Assembly (NCBI RefSeq): GCF_031755915.1
Contig: NC_083383.1
Location: 1,554,001-1,618,000 of the forward strand
Source: Ziziphus jujuba
Taxonomy: Eukaryota > Streptophyta > Magnoliopsida > Rosales > Rhamnaceae
DNA length: 64,000 bases
Direction: 5' to 3'
The notes under the pieces are model-generated. The model made no database searches and was not told the origin of the DNA. It worked only from the letters and a program-made list of their open reading frames with translations. Below are positions 42,180 through 52,532 of the stretch, in pieces. Position 1 is the stretch's first letter. Every line of letters starts with the position of its first letter. The position numbers and the translations under genes were made by a program.

Positions 42180-44014
42180 TTAGAAACTAAAACACAGCTT
42201 TAGAGTTCAAAGGGTTTTGAGAATTGAGGTTTGTTCCGGATAGGCAGAGGCGTGCTTGTTATTTTTCTGAAGCAGCCCGCCGCTCCTTTTTCGTCCGTCT
42301 ATGAAATTTAATTCTGGCTGGTAAATTGAGGTGGGGTGGAAAAACCCATGAACTCAAGGCTTGTTGCTACTAATATTACCACAAAGTGTTTAATTTTTTG
42401 GTATTTTTCTGAAGCAAAGGAGCACTTCGAGGGTTGACCCACGAATGTTCCCCCTGCTACTGTGTCGTATTTGTCATAGCACTTGCAATAAGACGCTAGC
42501 ACATGAAGGTGCAGCTTCGCCATGTAGAAATATTTACCTTTTTTTACAATTTGTTACATGCTTTTTTTTTTTTTTTTTTGGGCCCTTTTTCTTTTGTTAT
42601 ATGCTTGTAATATGTAACTTACTTGTAATACTCCAAATTACATAATTGGGAATTAAAAAGTGCTCTGAAAATCTTGTAGCGTGAAGCTTTGTGCATTTCA
42701 GCTTCTTTTAATCCTGTTGATATTTTATTCAGCCATATAGAATTTTTTTCTTTTTTTTTTTTTTTTTGGGGCTCCACGTTCTTTCCATCCCCATAACATG
42801 GGCTAGTCTAGCATGTTTAGAGCCTTATCAAAACTGGGCCCCTTCTATAAATGTGGTCAAATCAGAAGTTCTTGCAGTCATGAGTAGCCCAACCTTTCTG
42901 TAGGCCAGTATACGCTCTGATATAGAGGGGTCATAGTTGGCTCATGTCCACCTGAAACTGGTTCCTTCACTATTGAATTTGGAATTGCAAATAGCAGAGT
43001 ATGGGGTGGTTACAGGGGAGTACCGGTGACACAATAGTAGTTAGAATCAAACCTATTCCATTAAAGGAATTCTCAGGCTCTCAAACAGTCTATCAACACC
43101 TAAAATTAAAAAAATAACAATAATAAAAAAATGTAAAGTGACGTTGGCCCAATGTTGCCCTGCAACCCACATTTTAAATTTGGAAATAATTGTGATCCGA
43201 TAGAAAAATTAAAATTAGGTTTAAAAAAAAAATGGAAAAAGGTTCTGAGAAGTTTACAATTAGTTATCTGAATTACCCAGGTTGTAACTGTCGATAATGA
43301 CCTTCGAATAGCCATAGAATTGGGAACTTTCTTCAAACTAAGCTGAAATTACGCAAAGATACCTTTATTGGTACAACCCTATCTACCAAACTAACATACT
43401 TTATCCAACTAAATTTTGTAGGGTCAACGTGTTAAAATTATATAATTTATTACTAATCAGTCCTAATAAAGCGAGAAAAACACCCAATTAGGAAAATTCC
43501 TCTGGCTTCCCTGCGGCTATGCTTTGCCGTGTCACTATGTACTTTATGTTGGTATATAAGTTTCTTATTGGACCATTTGATTCTTCAGATCTTCCTTTTA
43601 AAGTATGGCAAACTACCAAATGCGACACATGGGCCAACGAGAATGGTTTGGGTTCCCAAAATAATGCAAGATAAACAGAGTATTTTTTTATTTTATTTTT
43701 TATATATAAGAAAAAAAGAAAAAAAAAAAAAAAAAAAAAAAAAGAGAGAGAAAGAATCGCTTTAGCAGACCTCACATTTGAAAGAAGAATAAATAACAAC
43801 TTAGTATGAGGAGCTTGTATAATGATTCAACAACACTACTCCACTAACGGGGTTCTTGATCACCAAATTTGCTAACCACCATGTTTTCAAATGACGACTC
43901 CTAATCTTTTCTCTGACTGCCTCTGCTATAAATACCTCTAAACCCTCTCCTCAAGTTTCTCACTTCAATACAAAGCCAGCTCGAGATATATTATACATTT
44001 AGAAAGCCCCAACC
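42180..44014. other. Intergenic, expansin to peroxidase
   Basis: T tracts near 42561-42579 and 42751-42767 and a purine tract near 43711-43755. TATAAATA at 43927-43934, about 85 bases before the peroxidase ATG, is a good TATA box. No gene seen. Confidence 0.5.
43927..43934 (+). promoter_or_regulatory. TATA box of the peroxidase gene
   Basis: TATAAATA at usual distance from the start codon at 44015. Confidence 0.6.
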
Positions 44015-44618
44015 ATGGCAACCATAGTTTCAACACTGAGTTTTGCCCTCCTTATGCTTTCAATTTCTTCCGCTGCTTCAAACGCATTGAGTTTAAATTA
44101 CTACGATGAAACGTGTCCGCAGCTGGAGTACGCAGTGACTAAAGCTGTAAAAAAAGCAATCTCCAATGACAAAACAGTTCCTGCGGCCCTGCTTCGCATG
44201 CACTTTCATGATTGCTTTATTAGAGTATACCAGCCCCTTTGATTTCCTTTTATGCATGCTTGAATTGCTAATTAAACCTGCAAGTGCTTATGAAATTAGA
44301 TGGTTTGGTGATTTAGTTGGCAATACTAATTATATCAAAATATTTGTAATTTGGATTTGGCAGGGCTGTGATGCATCTGTGCTGCTGGAATCAAAGGGAA
44401 AGAACACGGCCGAAAAAGATGGGCCTCCTAACATTTCCTTGCATGCATTTTATGTCATTGACAATGCTAAGGAAGCTGTGGAAGCTCTGTGTCCTGGAGT
44501 CGTATCCTGTGCCGATATTTTAGCTCTCGCTGCCCGGGATGCAGTTTCTCTGGTTAGCATTTTGGCTTTTAATCAGTGTTTTATATATAATAATGTTATT
44601 TTACGAATATCGATGCTG

Positions 44619-44658
<40 letters not shown>

Positions 44659-45450
44659 TTTTGAAGCATTGACGGAGAGATTTTGGTGAAGTTGTTTTAA
44701 CTGTTTCCATTTAAATATTATATATTAAATCCAATCTCATATCATATATAAACAACTTTACTCTGTGGCGTCATATGTGTATAATATAATTAGTCTGGAG
44801 GTCCGACGTGGGAGGTTCCAAAAGGACGAAAAGATGGCAGATTATCAAAGGCCAGCGAGACCAGACAATTACCAGCTCCCACCTTCAACATCTCTCAGCT
44901 ACAACAAAACTTTGCCCGGAGAGGCCTTTCAGTAAAAGATCTAGTGGCACTCTCAGGTATTAATTAATGTACTATCTTGCGACAAATATCTACATATTAT
45001 TATTTCCATAGATTAATTGACCCCATAATATATGCTTTTATAAATGTATATGTAGGAGGTCACACCCTTGGATTTGCTCATTGCTCATCATTCCAGAACA
45101 GAATCCACAACTTCAATGCCAGACTGGACGTTGACCCGAGCTTGAACCCGACATTTGCAGCCAGATTACGCAGAGTTTGTCCGGCTCATAACAAGGTAAA
45201 AAATGCAGGGTCGGCCCTGGATTCCACTTCCACTACTTTTGATAATGCATACTTTAAGCTGCTTCTCCAAGGGACGAGTATATTTTCTTCTGACCAAGCT
45301 CTACTTACTACTCCAAAAACTAAGGCCTTGGTTTCCAAATTCGCCAGCTCCAAGGGAGTGTTTGAGAAGCAATTTGTCAAATCCATGATCAAGATGAGTA
45401 GCATCACCGGTGGTCAGGAAATTAGACTGGATTGTAAGGTTGTTAGATGA
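44015..45450 (+). CDS. PER64: Class III secretory peroxidase, PER64-like (4 exons, 318 aa)
   Basis: Haem peroxidase of the apoplast using H2O2 to oxidise phenolics. Exons 44015-44224, 44364-44552, 44794-44956, 45056-45450, the classic four-exon layout. Signal peptide about 1-24. Distal haem pocket: Arg61, Phe64, His65 in RMHFHDCF. The proximal haem-ligand His is about 190 in ALSGGHTLGFAHC. Cysteines for the four conserved disulphides are present (including C34, C67, C72), and N-glycosylation sites occur in PPNISLHAF and TFNISQL. Full-length similarity runs to Arabidopsis PER64, which helps lignify the endodermal Casparian strip; the same role here is an inference. The final residues RLDCKVVR match that subgroup. 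A 35-base (AT)n lies in intron 2. Confidence 0.94.
44622..44655. repeat. (AT)n microsatellite in peroxidase intron 2
   Basis: About 34 bases of AT followed by a T tract. Confidence 0.9.
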
Positions 45451-46251
45451 TTTTTATTTGAACGTATTGGTTTCTGCCAATTATTTTTTTCTTCCACTTT
45501 AAAGTTTTTGAGGGGGAATAAAACATCCAAATGGACGAGTTCGTGTGCAATGGTTATATATATATATATATATATATATAGTATACATAATATGTTGTTT
45601 TGGGATGAATTGGAGAGGGTATTAAGGTCCAAGCGTGTATAAGAATTCATAATTAATGTATTGTACGTGATTTTTTAAAGTCTGGTCGATTATCAATTGG
45701 AAAATGAGTTCAACGACTTCTAAAAGTTTGGGGCTCCTCTGACTATAAATCTCTTACCTATGAAAAAAAAACAAAAAAACCAAGAAACATTTATCTTTAC
45801 CATATAAACCATCCTTTTGGTCTTGGAATCATATAATCATGTAAAGTTATTTTTGGTGTTCATTTCGAGAATACTAAATGAAATTAATCTTCTTCCGAGA
45901 AATAAAATAACAAGAAGAAAATTCATCAATTTTGCCAAAAAAAAGAAGAAAATTCATCCAAAAAAAAAAAAAAAAAAGGGAAAAGAAAACAAGAAGAGCA
46001 TATCTGACCCAAAATCTATTTTGTTGGACAAGGGACCGGCCCATTTTTCAAGCCACGAGCCCAATCCATATGACATGCACGCGCAGGCACGCAGCGGTGA
46101 CGATGTTAATGTCTGCGGCGCTACCCATCAGGCAGAGCCCAAAAGTGGCTATACCAGTTGAACAGTTAGAACTCAGAATCTATTTCAGAATTGGTATTTG
46201 AACAAGTACGAAGTACGAAGCTAGGCCGAAATATCTCCGTTAGATTCTCAG
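45451..46251. other. Intergenic, peroxidase to Abitram
   Basis: (AT)n at 45556-45580 in the likely 3' UTR and a purine tract near 45935-46000. The frame at 45817-46161 is driven by A tracts and is not credible. No gene seen. Confidence 0.5.
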
Positions 46252-48268
46252 ATGGAACATATTGTCGATGAAACTGAAAACCCAGAAAACACAGAGCAAA
46301 GCGATTCAACCCACGAAGGACAACAAGAACAAGACCCAAACGAAGAGCTACTTAGGCTTCTCCTACCTAATGTTTCTGAGCTTCCTGTTACGCCTCCCTC
46401 CGCTGTTGAATCCAACTTCATCTCCTATTTTGCACCAGGTTAGGTTCTGCATCTTCTCATTCTTATTTCAAACTATAAAGTGAAATTAAGTTGAAAAAAA
46501 TTAATTGTTAAAACCATAAGCCCCGATGTTTACATTTAATAAATTTTGTTTATTATTTTCAGATTTTATGAAACCAGGACACGATCAGTACGTTTATCGT
46601 CATCCCAATGGGTACATTCCCAATCCTTTTCCTCGCAAATATTCTTGTTTATTTACCTTTTTCTATTAAAGATGTTTAATTGATCTTTATTCACGGTCGT
46701 CTAAAAAAATAAAAAAATAAAAAGATTGTGTGTGATCGGTTTGGCTCCGGCGCATGTGGCTTTCAAAGACGAAGGAGGTATCACGGCCGTTGATTTCAAT
46801 GTTGGAAAATCTGATCGAAGTGAGCTTAAGGTTTCTGGAAAGCGCAAGAAGGTATCTTCAGCCTTCTTGTTTTTTGTTTTTTCTTTCTCTAAAACCCATC
46901 TCAGAGTATTAATGTGAGTTGAGCAAAAATTATCATATTAAAGAAAATTGTAAAGGACATTGAATTATTATGATATATGGATAAGGGGTGGTTTATTTGA
47001 TGTCAAAAATATTGTTATGCAGAATGCACAACACTTCGAATCCAATACAGCTTTGTGCAAGGTTTCCACTAATGATGCCTCTTATGTTGTAAGGTGCAAA
47101 ACCACTTTTTACATAATTGTCTTCTCTGTTTTGCAGTGTTCGATTGTTTTAGCTTCTACTTGATTTCACATATAAATCTGAAAGTTGTTGGTGGCTTGTG
47201 ACAGGTGCTGTGTAAAAGGCTCGCTCTTGGAAGTGAATGACAAATTAATCAAACAACCAGAATTGCTTAATTCGTCGGTAAGATCCACTTAATATCCTTA
47301 TGCTACCACTGACAACATTTTTCCATCCAAACATCACCTTAACTTTTAAAATCATATAATGTTGGTATGTTTATGGTACCACTTGTGATGTGACATGTCA
47401 GACTTTTTAGGTAGCTTTATGCTATTCTTAATTTTATTTTATTCTCTCTGTGTAAAAATTGTTTAGTAGTTGATCTAAGTTCCAATGTAATATCTCATTG
47501 ATAATTTCATAAACATTCTTAGTTGTTTTCCAAATTGTTTTTTATTGTAGCTGCTCAGTTAATTTAGGAGCTCGGCTAACTTAACAGGACCAAAGTAGTA
47601 ACAGCTAGACAAGTGTTGTTTAATCTAAGAATATGCAGTTCTTAGAACTAGTATGAAAATGATGTTTTGTGTTATATTCCATGCTATCGATGAGTATGGT
47701 TACCAAAATAATTTTCTTCTTTGCATTTCTAATCAATTTTTCATGCTAGCCATAAATTAGACACTTTAGATAAGAAAGAAAAGATATTTAACTCGGCGGA
47801 AATTATTAGACAGAGTTTTTGTGTGTGTGGGTGTGTGTGTTCTTTGCATTTCTAATCAATTTTTCATGCTAGCCATAAATTAGACACTTTAGATAGAAAG
47901 AAAAGATATTAAACTTAGTGGAAATCATTAGACACGGTTTCTCTGTGTGTGTGTGTGTTGTTGTTGTTGTTTTTTTTTTTTTTTTTTTTTTTTTTTTTGG
48001 GTGTGTGTGTGTGTGTGCATGTAGAAAGGTTAATCAATTTTTCATGCTAGCCATAAATTAGACACTTTAGATAAGAAAGAAAAGATATTTAACTCGGCGG
48101 AAATTATTAGACAGAGTTTTTGTGTGTGTGTGGGTGTGTGTGTTCTTTGCATTTCTAATCAATTTTTCATGCTAGCCATAAATTAGACACTTTAGATAGA
48201 AAGAAAAGATATTAAACTTAGTGGAAATCATTAGACACGGTTTCTGTGTGTGTGTGTGTGTTGTTGTT

Positions 48269-48309
<41 letters not shown>

Positions 48310-48963
48310 GGTGTGTGTGCATGTAGAAAGGTTAATCAATTTTTCATGCTAGCCATAAATTAGACACTTTAGATAAGAAAGAAAAGATATTTAACTCGGC
48401 GGAAATTATTAGACAGAGTTTTTGTGTGTGTGTGGGTGTGTGTGTTCTTTGCATTTCTAATCAATTTTTCATGCTAGCCATAAATTAGACACTTTAGATA
48501 GAAAGAAAAGATATTAAACTTAGCGGAAATCATTAGACACGGTTTCTCTGTGTGTGTGTGTGTGTGTGTTGTTGTTGTTTTTTTTTTTTTTTTTTTTTTT
48601 TGGGTGTGTGTGTGTGTGTGCATGTAGAAAGGTTAACATGCTTGAGCTTAATAAACTTTTGTTTCTCCTGGTAGATCTAGGTATAAGATTCCCCTTCACT
48701 TGAAGAATCCTCATATTCTCTTGTTTCATTGTCACCATCGGAAAGTAGTGATGATTTTTTTTTTTCATGTTGCTGCTACTGTTTGTAGCTTCCATCAGTT
48801 CCATTTTTTCAAACTTATTCCCCTTTTCTCCCTTTGTTCTTCTTTCCAGGCAGATAGAGAAGGATATGTAGCCATTATCATGCCAAAACCAGCAGACTGG
48901 CTCAAGATCAAGGCTTCGTTGCTGGGTTTTGAGGAGTACAAGAAACTTAGAGATTTGTGTTAA
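46252..48963 (+). CDS. Abitram/FAM206-type single-hybrid-motif protein (6 exons, 206 aa)
   Basis: Exons 46252-46438, 46563-46611, 46725-46851, 47023-47093, 47205-47277 and 48850-48963. The first 45 residues are acidic (Glu, Gln, Asp-rich). The conserved core then reads FMKPGHDQYVYRHPNGLCVIGLAPAH, followed by basic GKRKKNAQHF, CVKGSLLEVN, and at the end GYVAIIMPKPADWLKIKASLLGFEEY. These blocks match eukaryotic Abitram (FAM206A), which folds like the glycine-cleavage H protein/biotinyl domain (single hybrid motif) but lacks the MKM lysine. In animals it is linked to actin and transcription; the plant role is unknown. The last intron (1.57 kb) is expanded by a 302-bp higher-order repeat. The upstream ATG at 46252 is the first in frame. 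Confidence 0.85.
47722..48640. repeat. Higher-order tandem repeat, about 302 bp x 3, inside intron 5 of Abitram
   Basis: Two related monomers alternate as A-B-A-B-A-B. Each begins AATCAATTTTTCATGCTAGCC, at 47731 (A), 47854 (B), 48032 (A), 48157 (B), 48334 (A) and 48459 (B). A units carry AACTCGGCGGAAATTATTAG and end in (GT)n with GGGTG. B units carry AACTTAGTGGAAATCATTAG (the last copy AACTTAGCGG) and end in (GT)n, TTG repeats, a T tract of 20-40 and GTAGAAAGGTT. A-to-A spacing is 301-302, B-to-B 302-303. Confidence 0.95.
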
Positions 48964-49285
48964 GTCTGCATTAAGTCTGCAGATAATGTTCTTCCATTCA
49001 AGTGCCTGGAAGAAAAATCAAACAGTTGAAGCCATCTTATCATTGTCAATGCATTCTAGATTCCCATTGTTTGGTTCCTGGTTGATCTTGCAACTTGTAA
49101 GTGGTAATGAACTATATATTATGATAGTTGATTCTGCGGAAAAGTTGAAGTTCCTGCGCAAGGGTATCTCCTAGTAGGACGCATCTTTCAATGAAACATC
49201 TTTGCTGTCCAACATGATAAAGCTTGAAGCTTGATGATCCTTATGCTCTTGATGGTTTCAAGTCTCGCAAAAGGATGCATGATTT

Positions 49286-49317
<32 letters not shown>

Positions 49318-50101
49318 TTTTAAATTTTTTTTTTTAAATTTTTTTGTTTTGTATTCTTTTAATTTGATTTATATTTCTGGGAGTTAATAATGATTTTACT
49401 ATTTAAAGAAATGTCGGATGGTGTTCGATTTACTTGGACCTGTAATTCATAGTTCATAGCCGAAATCCTACCCGATCAATTTGCCTGATACACCTTTTTC
49501 CTTAGTCTTCTCTGTTTATCTCCGCACCAATCTCTACTGAACAGTGAATTTTGATTCTTGCCTCTTAAACAATGTTTTGTAATTGGCACGTTGTGCCGTT
49601 ATAACTTAGAATGACCTCTAGAAAATGCTGGATTTGGCTGTGAAACTTCTCTGCTCAAATATACTTCTCGATCCCCCACTTTTGCACAAATTCTATGTTG
49701 ATTTTTCTTTTATTGTTTTCTAACTGCCAAACACTTGGCAAGTCGGTTAAGACCAGATGAACACCGCAAGCCCCTCAGTAAGGTACTAAACCAAAAATTG
49801 GTGGTTTGAGGGAATAGGTGAGCGGAGACTAAAATCAAGCTTCATTCTTTGTCATCGAAGTGTAATGAGGAATCCTAACAATTTTTTTTTTTTTTTTTTT
49901 CTGGGGTGTCAATCTTAATTTTATGTTTGAAATTTGGATTTCACTATAAAAAATAAAGAACGGAAAGTGAAATAAAATTGCTATCCTATTTATGGCATTT
50001 TCCTAAATAATTACTTTTTATGTTTTTTAGTAAGGAAAATATCTTTAAAAAAAAAAAATTATGTAACCTTTTTCTCCTTTATTCCAAACTCTAAACACGA
50101 G

Positions 50102-50140
<39 letters not shown>

Positions 50141-50854
50141 GTTTTTTTTTTTTTTTTTGGGTGGGGGGTTGCTAAATGATCAACTCCACTGTAAACGGAC
50201 TAAAATAATATTCATAAAATTTGAACTGTGAAGTTTTGCTGATTAATGAGAGCTATCTTGCTTTAAACCACATCTATGAATTTAATTGGTGTGACAGGGA
50301 TTGATCATAGGACAGGTCTCCATCCTTTGAAAGGTTTACCAAGAAATGATATTAAATTACTCTCTGGATATTGTAACAATTTTTTTCCATGCAGAGAAAA
50401 AAAAATAATTGTAACTTTGAGGTTGGGGTCCAAGACATGGTGTTGCAGTCATGCCAAAATCAAACAAATTTAACAAACACATTTTCCTGCAAGAAGTAAA
50501 GAATACTGTCACTTGAAAAAATTTGCAGGACAAAATAAAATTAATACAACATATAACAAAGGAATTCAAAAGCTTTGCCGGAGCGAATTTCGCCCTTGAA
50601 AAAAATAAAAAATAAAATCATTAAAGCTTAGGACTATGTACAGCTGCTAGCTTTCCACATATGATCGTTTGCGCATCACTGGAGGAGCTGTAGAATATTG
50701 GATATAATACACAAATATATGGACAGCTCGACTGATCTTCTGTCCAATTGGATGGTGACCAGGCCATCGTTTTCCACATCATTTCAAGCTTCACAATTTC
50801 ATATCACCATGAAATTAACAATGTGCACGATCACATCCTCATCTTGATTCATGA
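48964..50854. other. Intergenic between two convergent genes
   Basis: Holds the 3' UTRs of Abitram and UPF0496. T tracts near 49303-49335 and 49880-49900, (AT)n at 50103-50134. No gene seen. Confidence 0.5.
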
Positions 50855-52002
50855 TTACTGGTTTTCCATTATCTCTCGAATTACGAGTCCTCTGGATCTG
50901 TTGATGGTGAGTAAGCAGAGGTAAATATGTTCTTCAAGCTCTTCTAATTGCTCCAAAAAGCTTCGCTCTTGGGCATCAAATTCCTTTACAACCTCATCCA
51001 ATAACTCACATTTCCCAATTCTCACGCACATCTCGGAAACATTCTTGCGGTGCTCAACCTCGTTGTGTAATCTCCTAACCATCCGGCTCATGGTGTCGAA
51101 ATCTTTGATCAGTATAAATACCCCTCTTGCCGCAACATCAAGTTGCTCTCCAGCCACCCCCTCATGCAATCTCTTGCCAGCCGATTCCTGCGCTCTCTCC
51201 ATTTTCTTCTTCCTGTGTAGAGCCAATGAGCAGCCAATCAGCGCAGGTGCCGCTGCCATCCCAAGAATACTATGAAATGCAAAGACTAGCAAGGCTATCA
51301 AGAGCGCAGTCTGTGATACCACCAGACCAACTCCTCCAACTTTCTTGCAAATTCTTCTCAGCTTTGCTCTCCTCTTTATCTTTTTGTTGGCTGAAGTTAA
51401 TCTATGGAGCAAAACCAAATTGTCATCATGAATATCATGGAATTGAACCGCGCTTATGATCGACAACGGGTTTTTCAGCAATGCAAATGATTTAAGCTCT
51501 CTGAATATTGGTCGGTAATTGTCTTCGGTGATGAAATCTACATGTCCATGCATCTTTTTGCTCATCTTTATCACCAATTTGATCTTCTTATAAGCTGACC
51601 GTGTTTGATGGACGCTGTTGAGGAGTAACTGGCATATATTGCAGGCCTGTAAGCTGGCTCCAAAGTAGTCGATGAGAAGGTGATGGAAATTTAAACTCTT
51701 GATCATTTCCTTTAGGGTTTCTTGTCGCGGTTCGAGCAAATATTCGGACAGATCCAAATAGAATGGAAAAGAGGACGATGGAGAAATTCTACTGCTACTG
51801 CTGCTTGTAGTTGTTATTCCTATCTGTCCCTGAACCTTGTCCCACATTTCTATGTAGGATTTTGTTCTGAAAACTTGCAAATATTCTTCGTTGACGCTTA
51901 ACTTGGTAGACAAGCTATTGACACGGTCCTTGCGTGATTTGCCTGCAGCGTTCATAAAACAAACATCAAAAACCTATAAAACCAAACTTTCTTTTTCTTC
52001 TT

Positions 52003-52038
<36 letters not shown>

Positions 52039-52349
52039 TTTGTTCTTTTTTCTTTTTCGTGTTGAAATTGTGAAACTCAACGAACCAGCTTAATAACAAA
52101 AAAGCATTGTATATTGACCAAAATTAAACTAACAAAAACGAACAACGATTTCATAAAAGGGCTTGTTCTTAAGAATTAAGCTACATATTGAATTGAATTA
52201 ATCTTTGAAACCCACACAAAAGATTGCATTGAAAAATAATTGGAAAACCTTCTTCAGAACATATATATATATATATATATATGAAACTCACCTGCCGCTG
52301 TAAAAGGGGATTTCAACTTTGCCAACAGGTTCCTCTTCATCTTGGACAT
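50855..52349 (-). CDS. UPF0496 (DUF677) protein, At1g20180-like (2 exons, 381 aa)
   Basis: Exon 1 at 52292-52349 (MSKMKRNLLAKLKSPFTAA) and exon 2 at 50855-51942. Plant-specific UPF0496/DUF677 family of unknown molecular function; AT14A-type relatives are suggested to be membrane-cytoskeleton proteins. Visible features: a basic N terminus, a long helical region with charged heptads, one or two hydrophobic segments at about residues 222-260 (VGLVVSQTALLIALLVF... AAAPALIGCSL), then another helical region ending LEQLEELEEHIYLCLLTINRSR. Family length is 370-400, so it is complete. The start is set by splicing a short exon to the conserved CSRKDRVNSLSTKLSVNEEYLQ-type block: GGCAG/GTGAGT donor and CTGCAG/GC acceptor, in frame. 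The 5' flank has a compound microsatellite. Confidence 0.85.
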
Positions 52350-52468
52350 GTCGATAAAAGAAACCAAAAATAAAAATTAGGCAGAGATTGATATATGTAT
52401 ATCTTGAGGGTTTTCTCACAAAACGGTTTAAGTAAAAATGAGATTAGGGTATGTATTGGTATATGTAG

Positions 52469-52511
<43 letters not shown>

Positions 52512-52532
52512 AGGTGGGGAGGGGGGGGGGGG
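52469..52532. repeat. Compound (AT)n(AG)n(G)n microsatellite in UPF0496 5' flank
   Basis: AT run, then AG run, then AAGGTGGGGA and a run of 12 G, about 120 bases upstream of the ATG of the UPF0496 gene. On the template strand this is a C-rich tract. Confidence 0.9.

Noticed and set aside
45817..46201. Lys-rich frames upstream of Abitram
   Set aside because: Produced by A tracts near 45935-45978; low-complexity and unsupported.
47722..48640. CRISPR-like array
   Set aside because: Units of 302 bp without unique spacers in a plant intron; it is a tandem higher-order repeat.
48520..48804. 94-codon minus-strand frame in the Abitram intron
   Set aside because: Consists mostly of translated (GT)n and T tracts (His/Thr and Lys runs).
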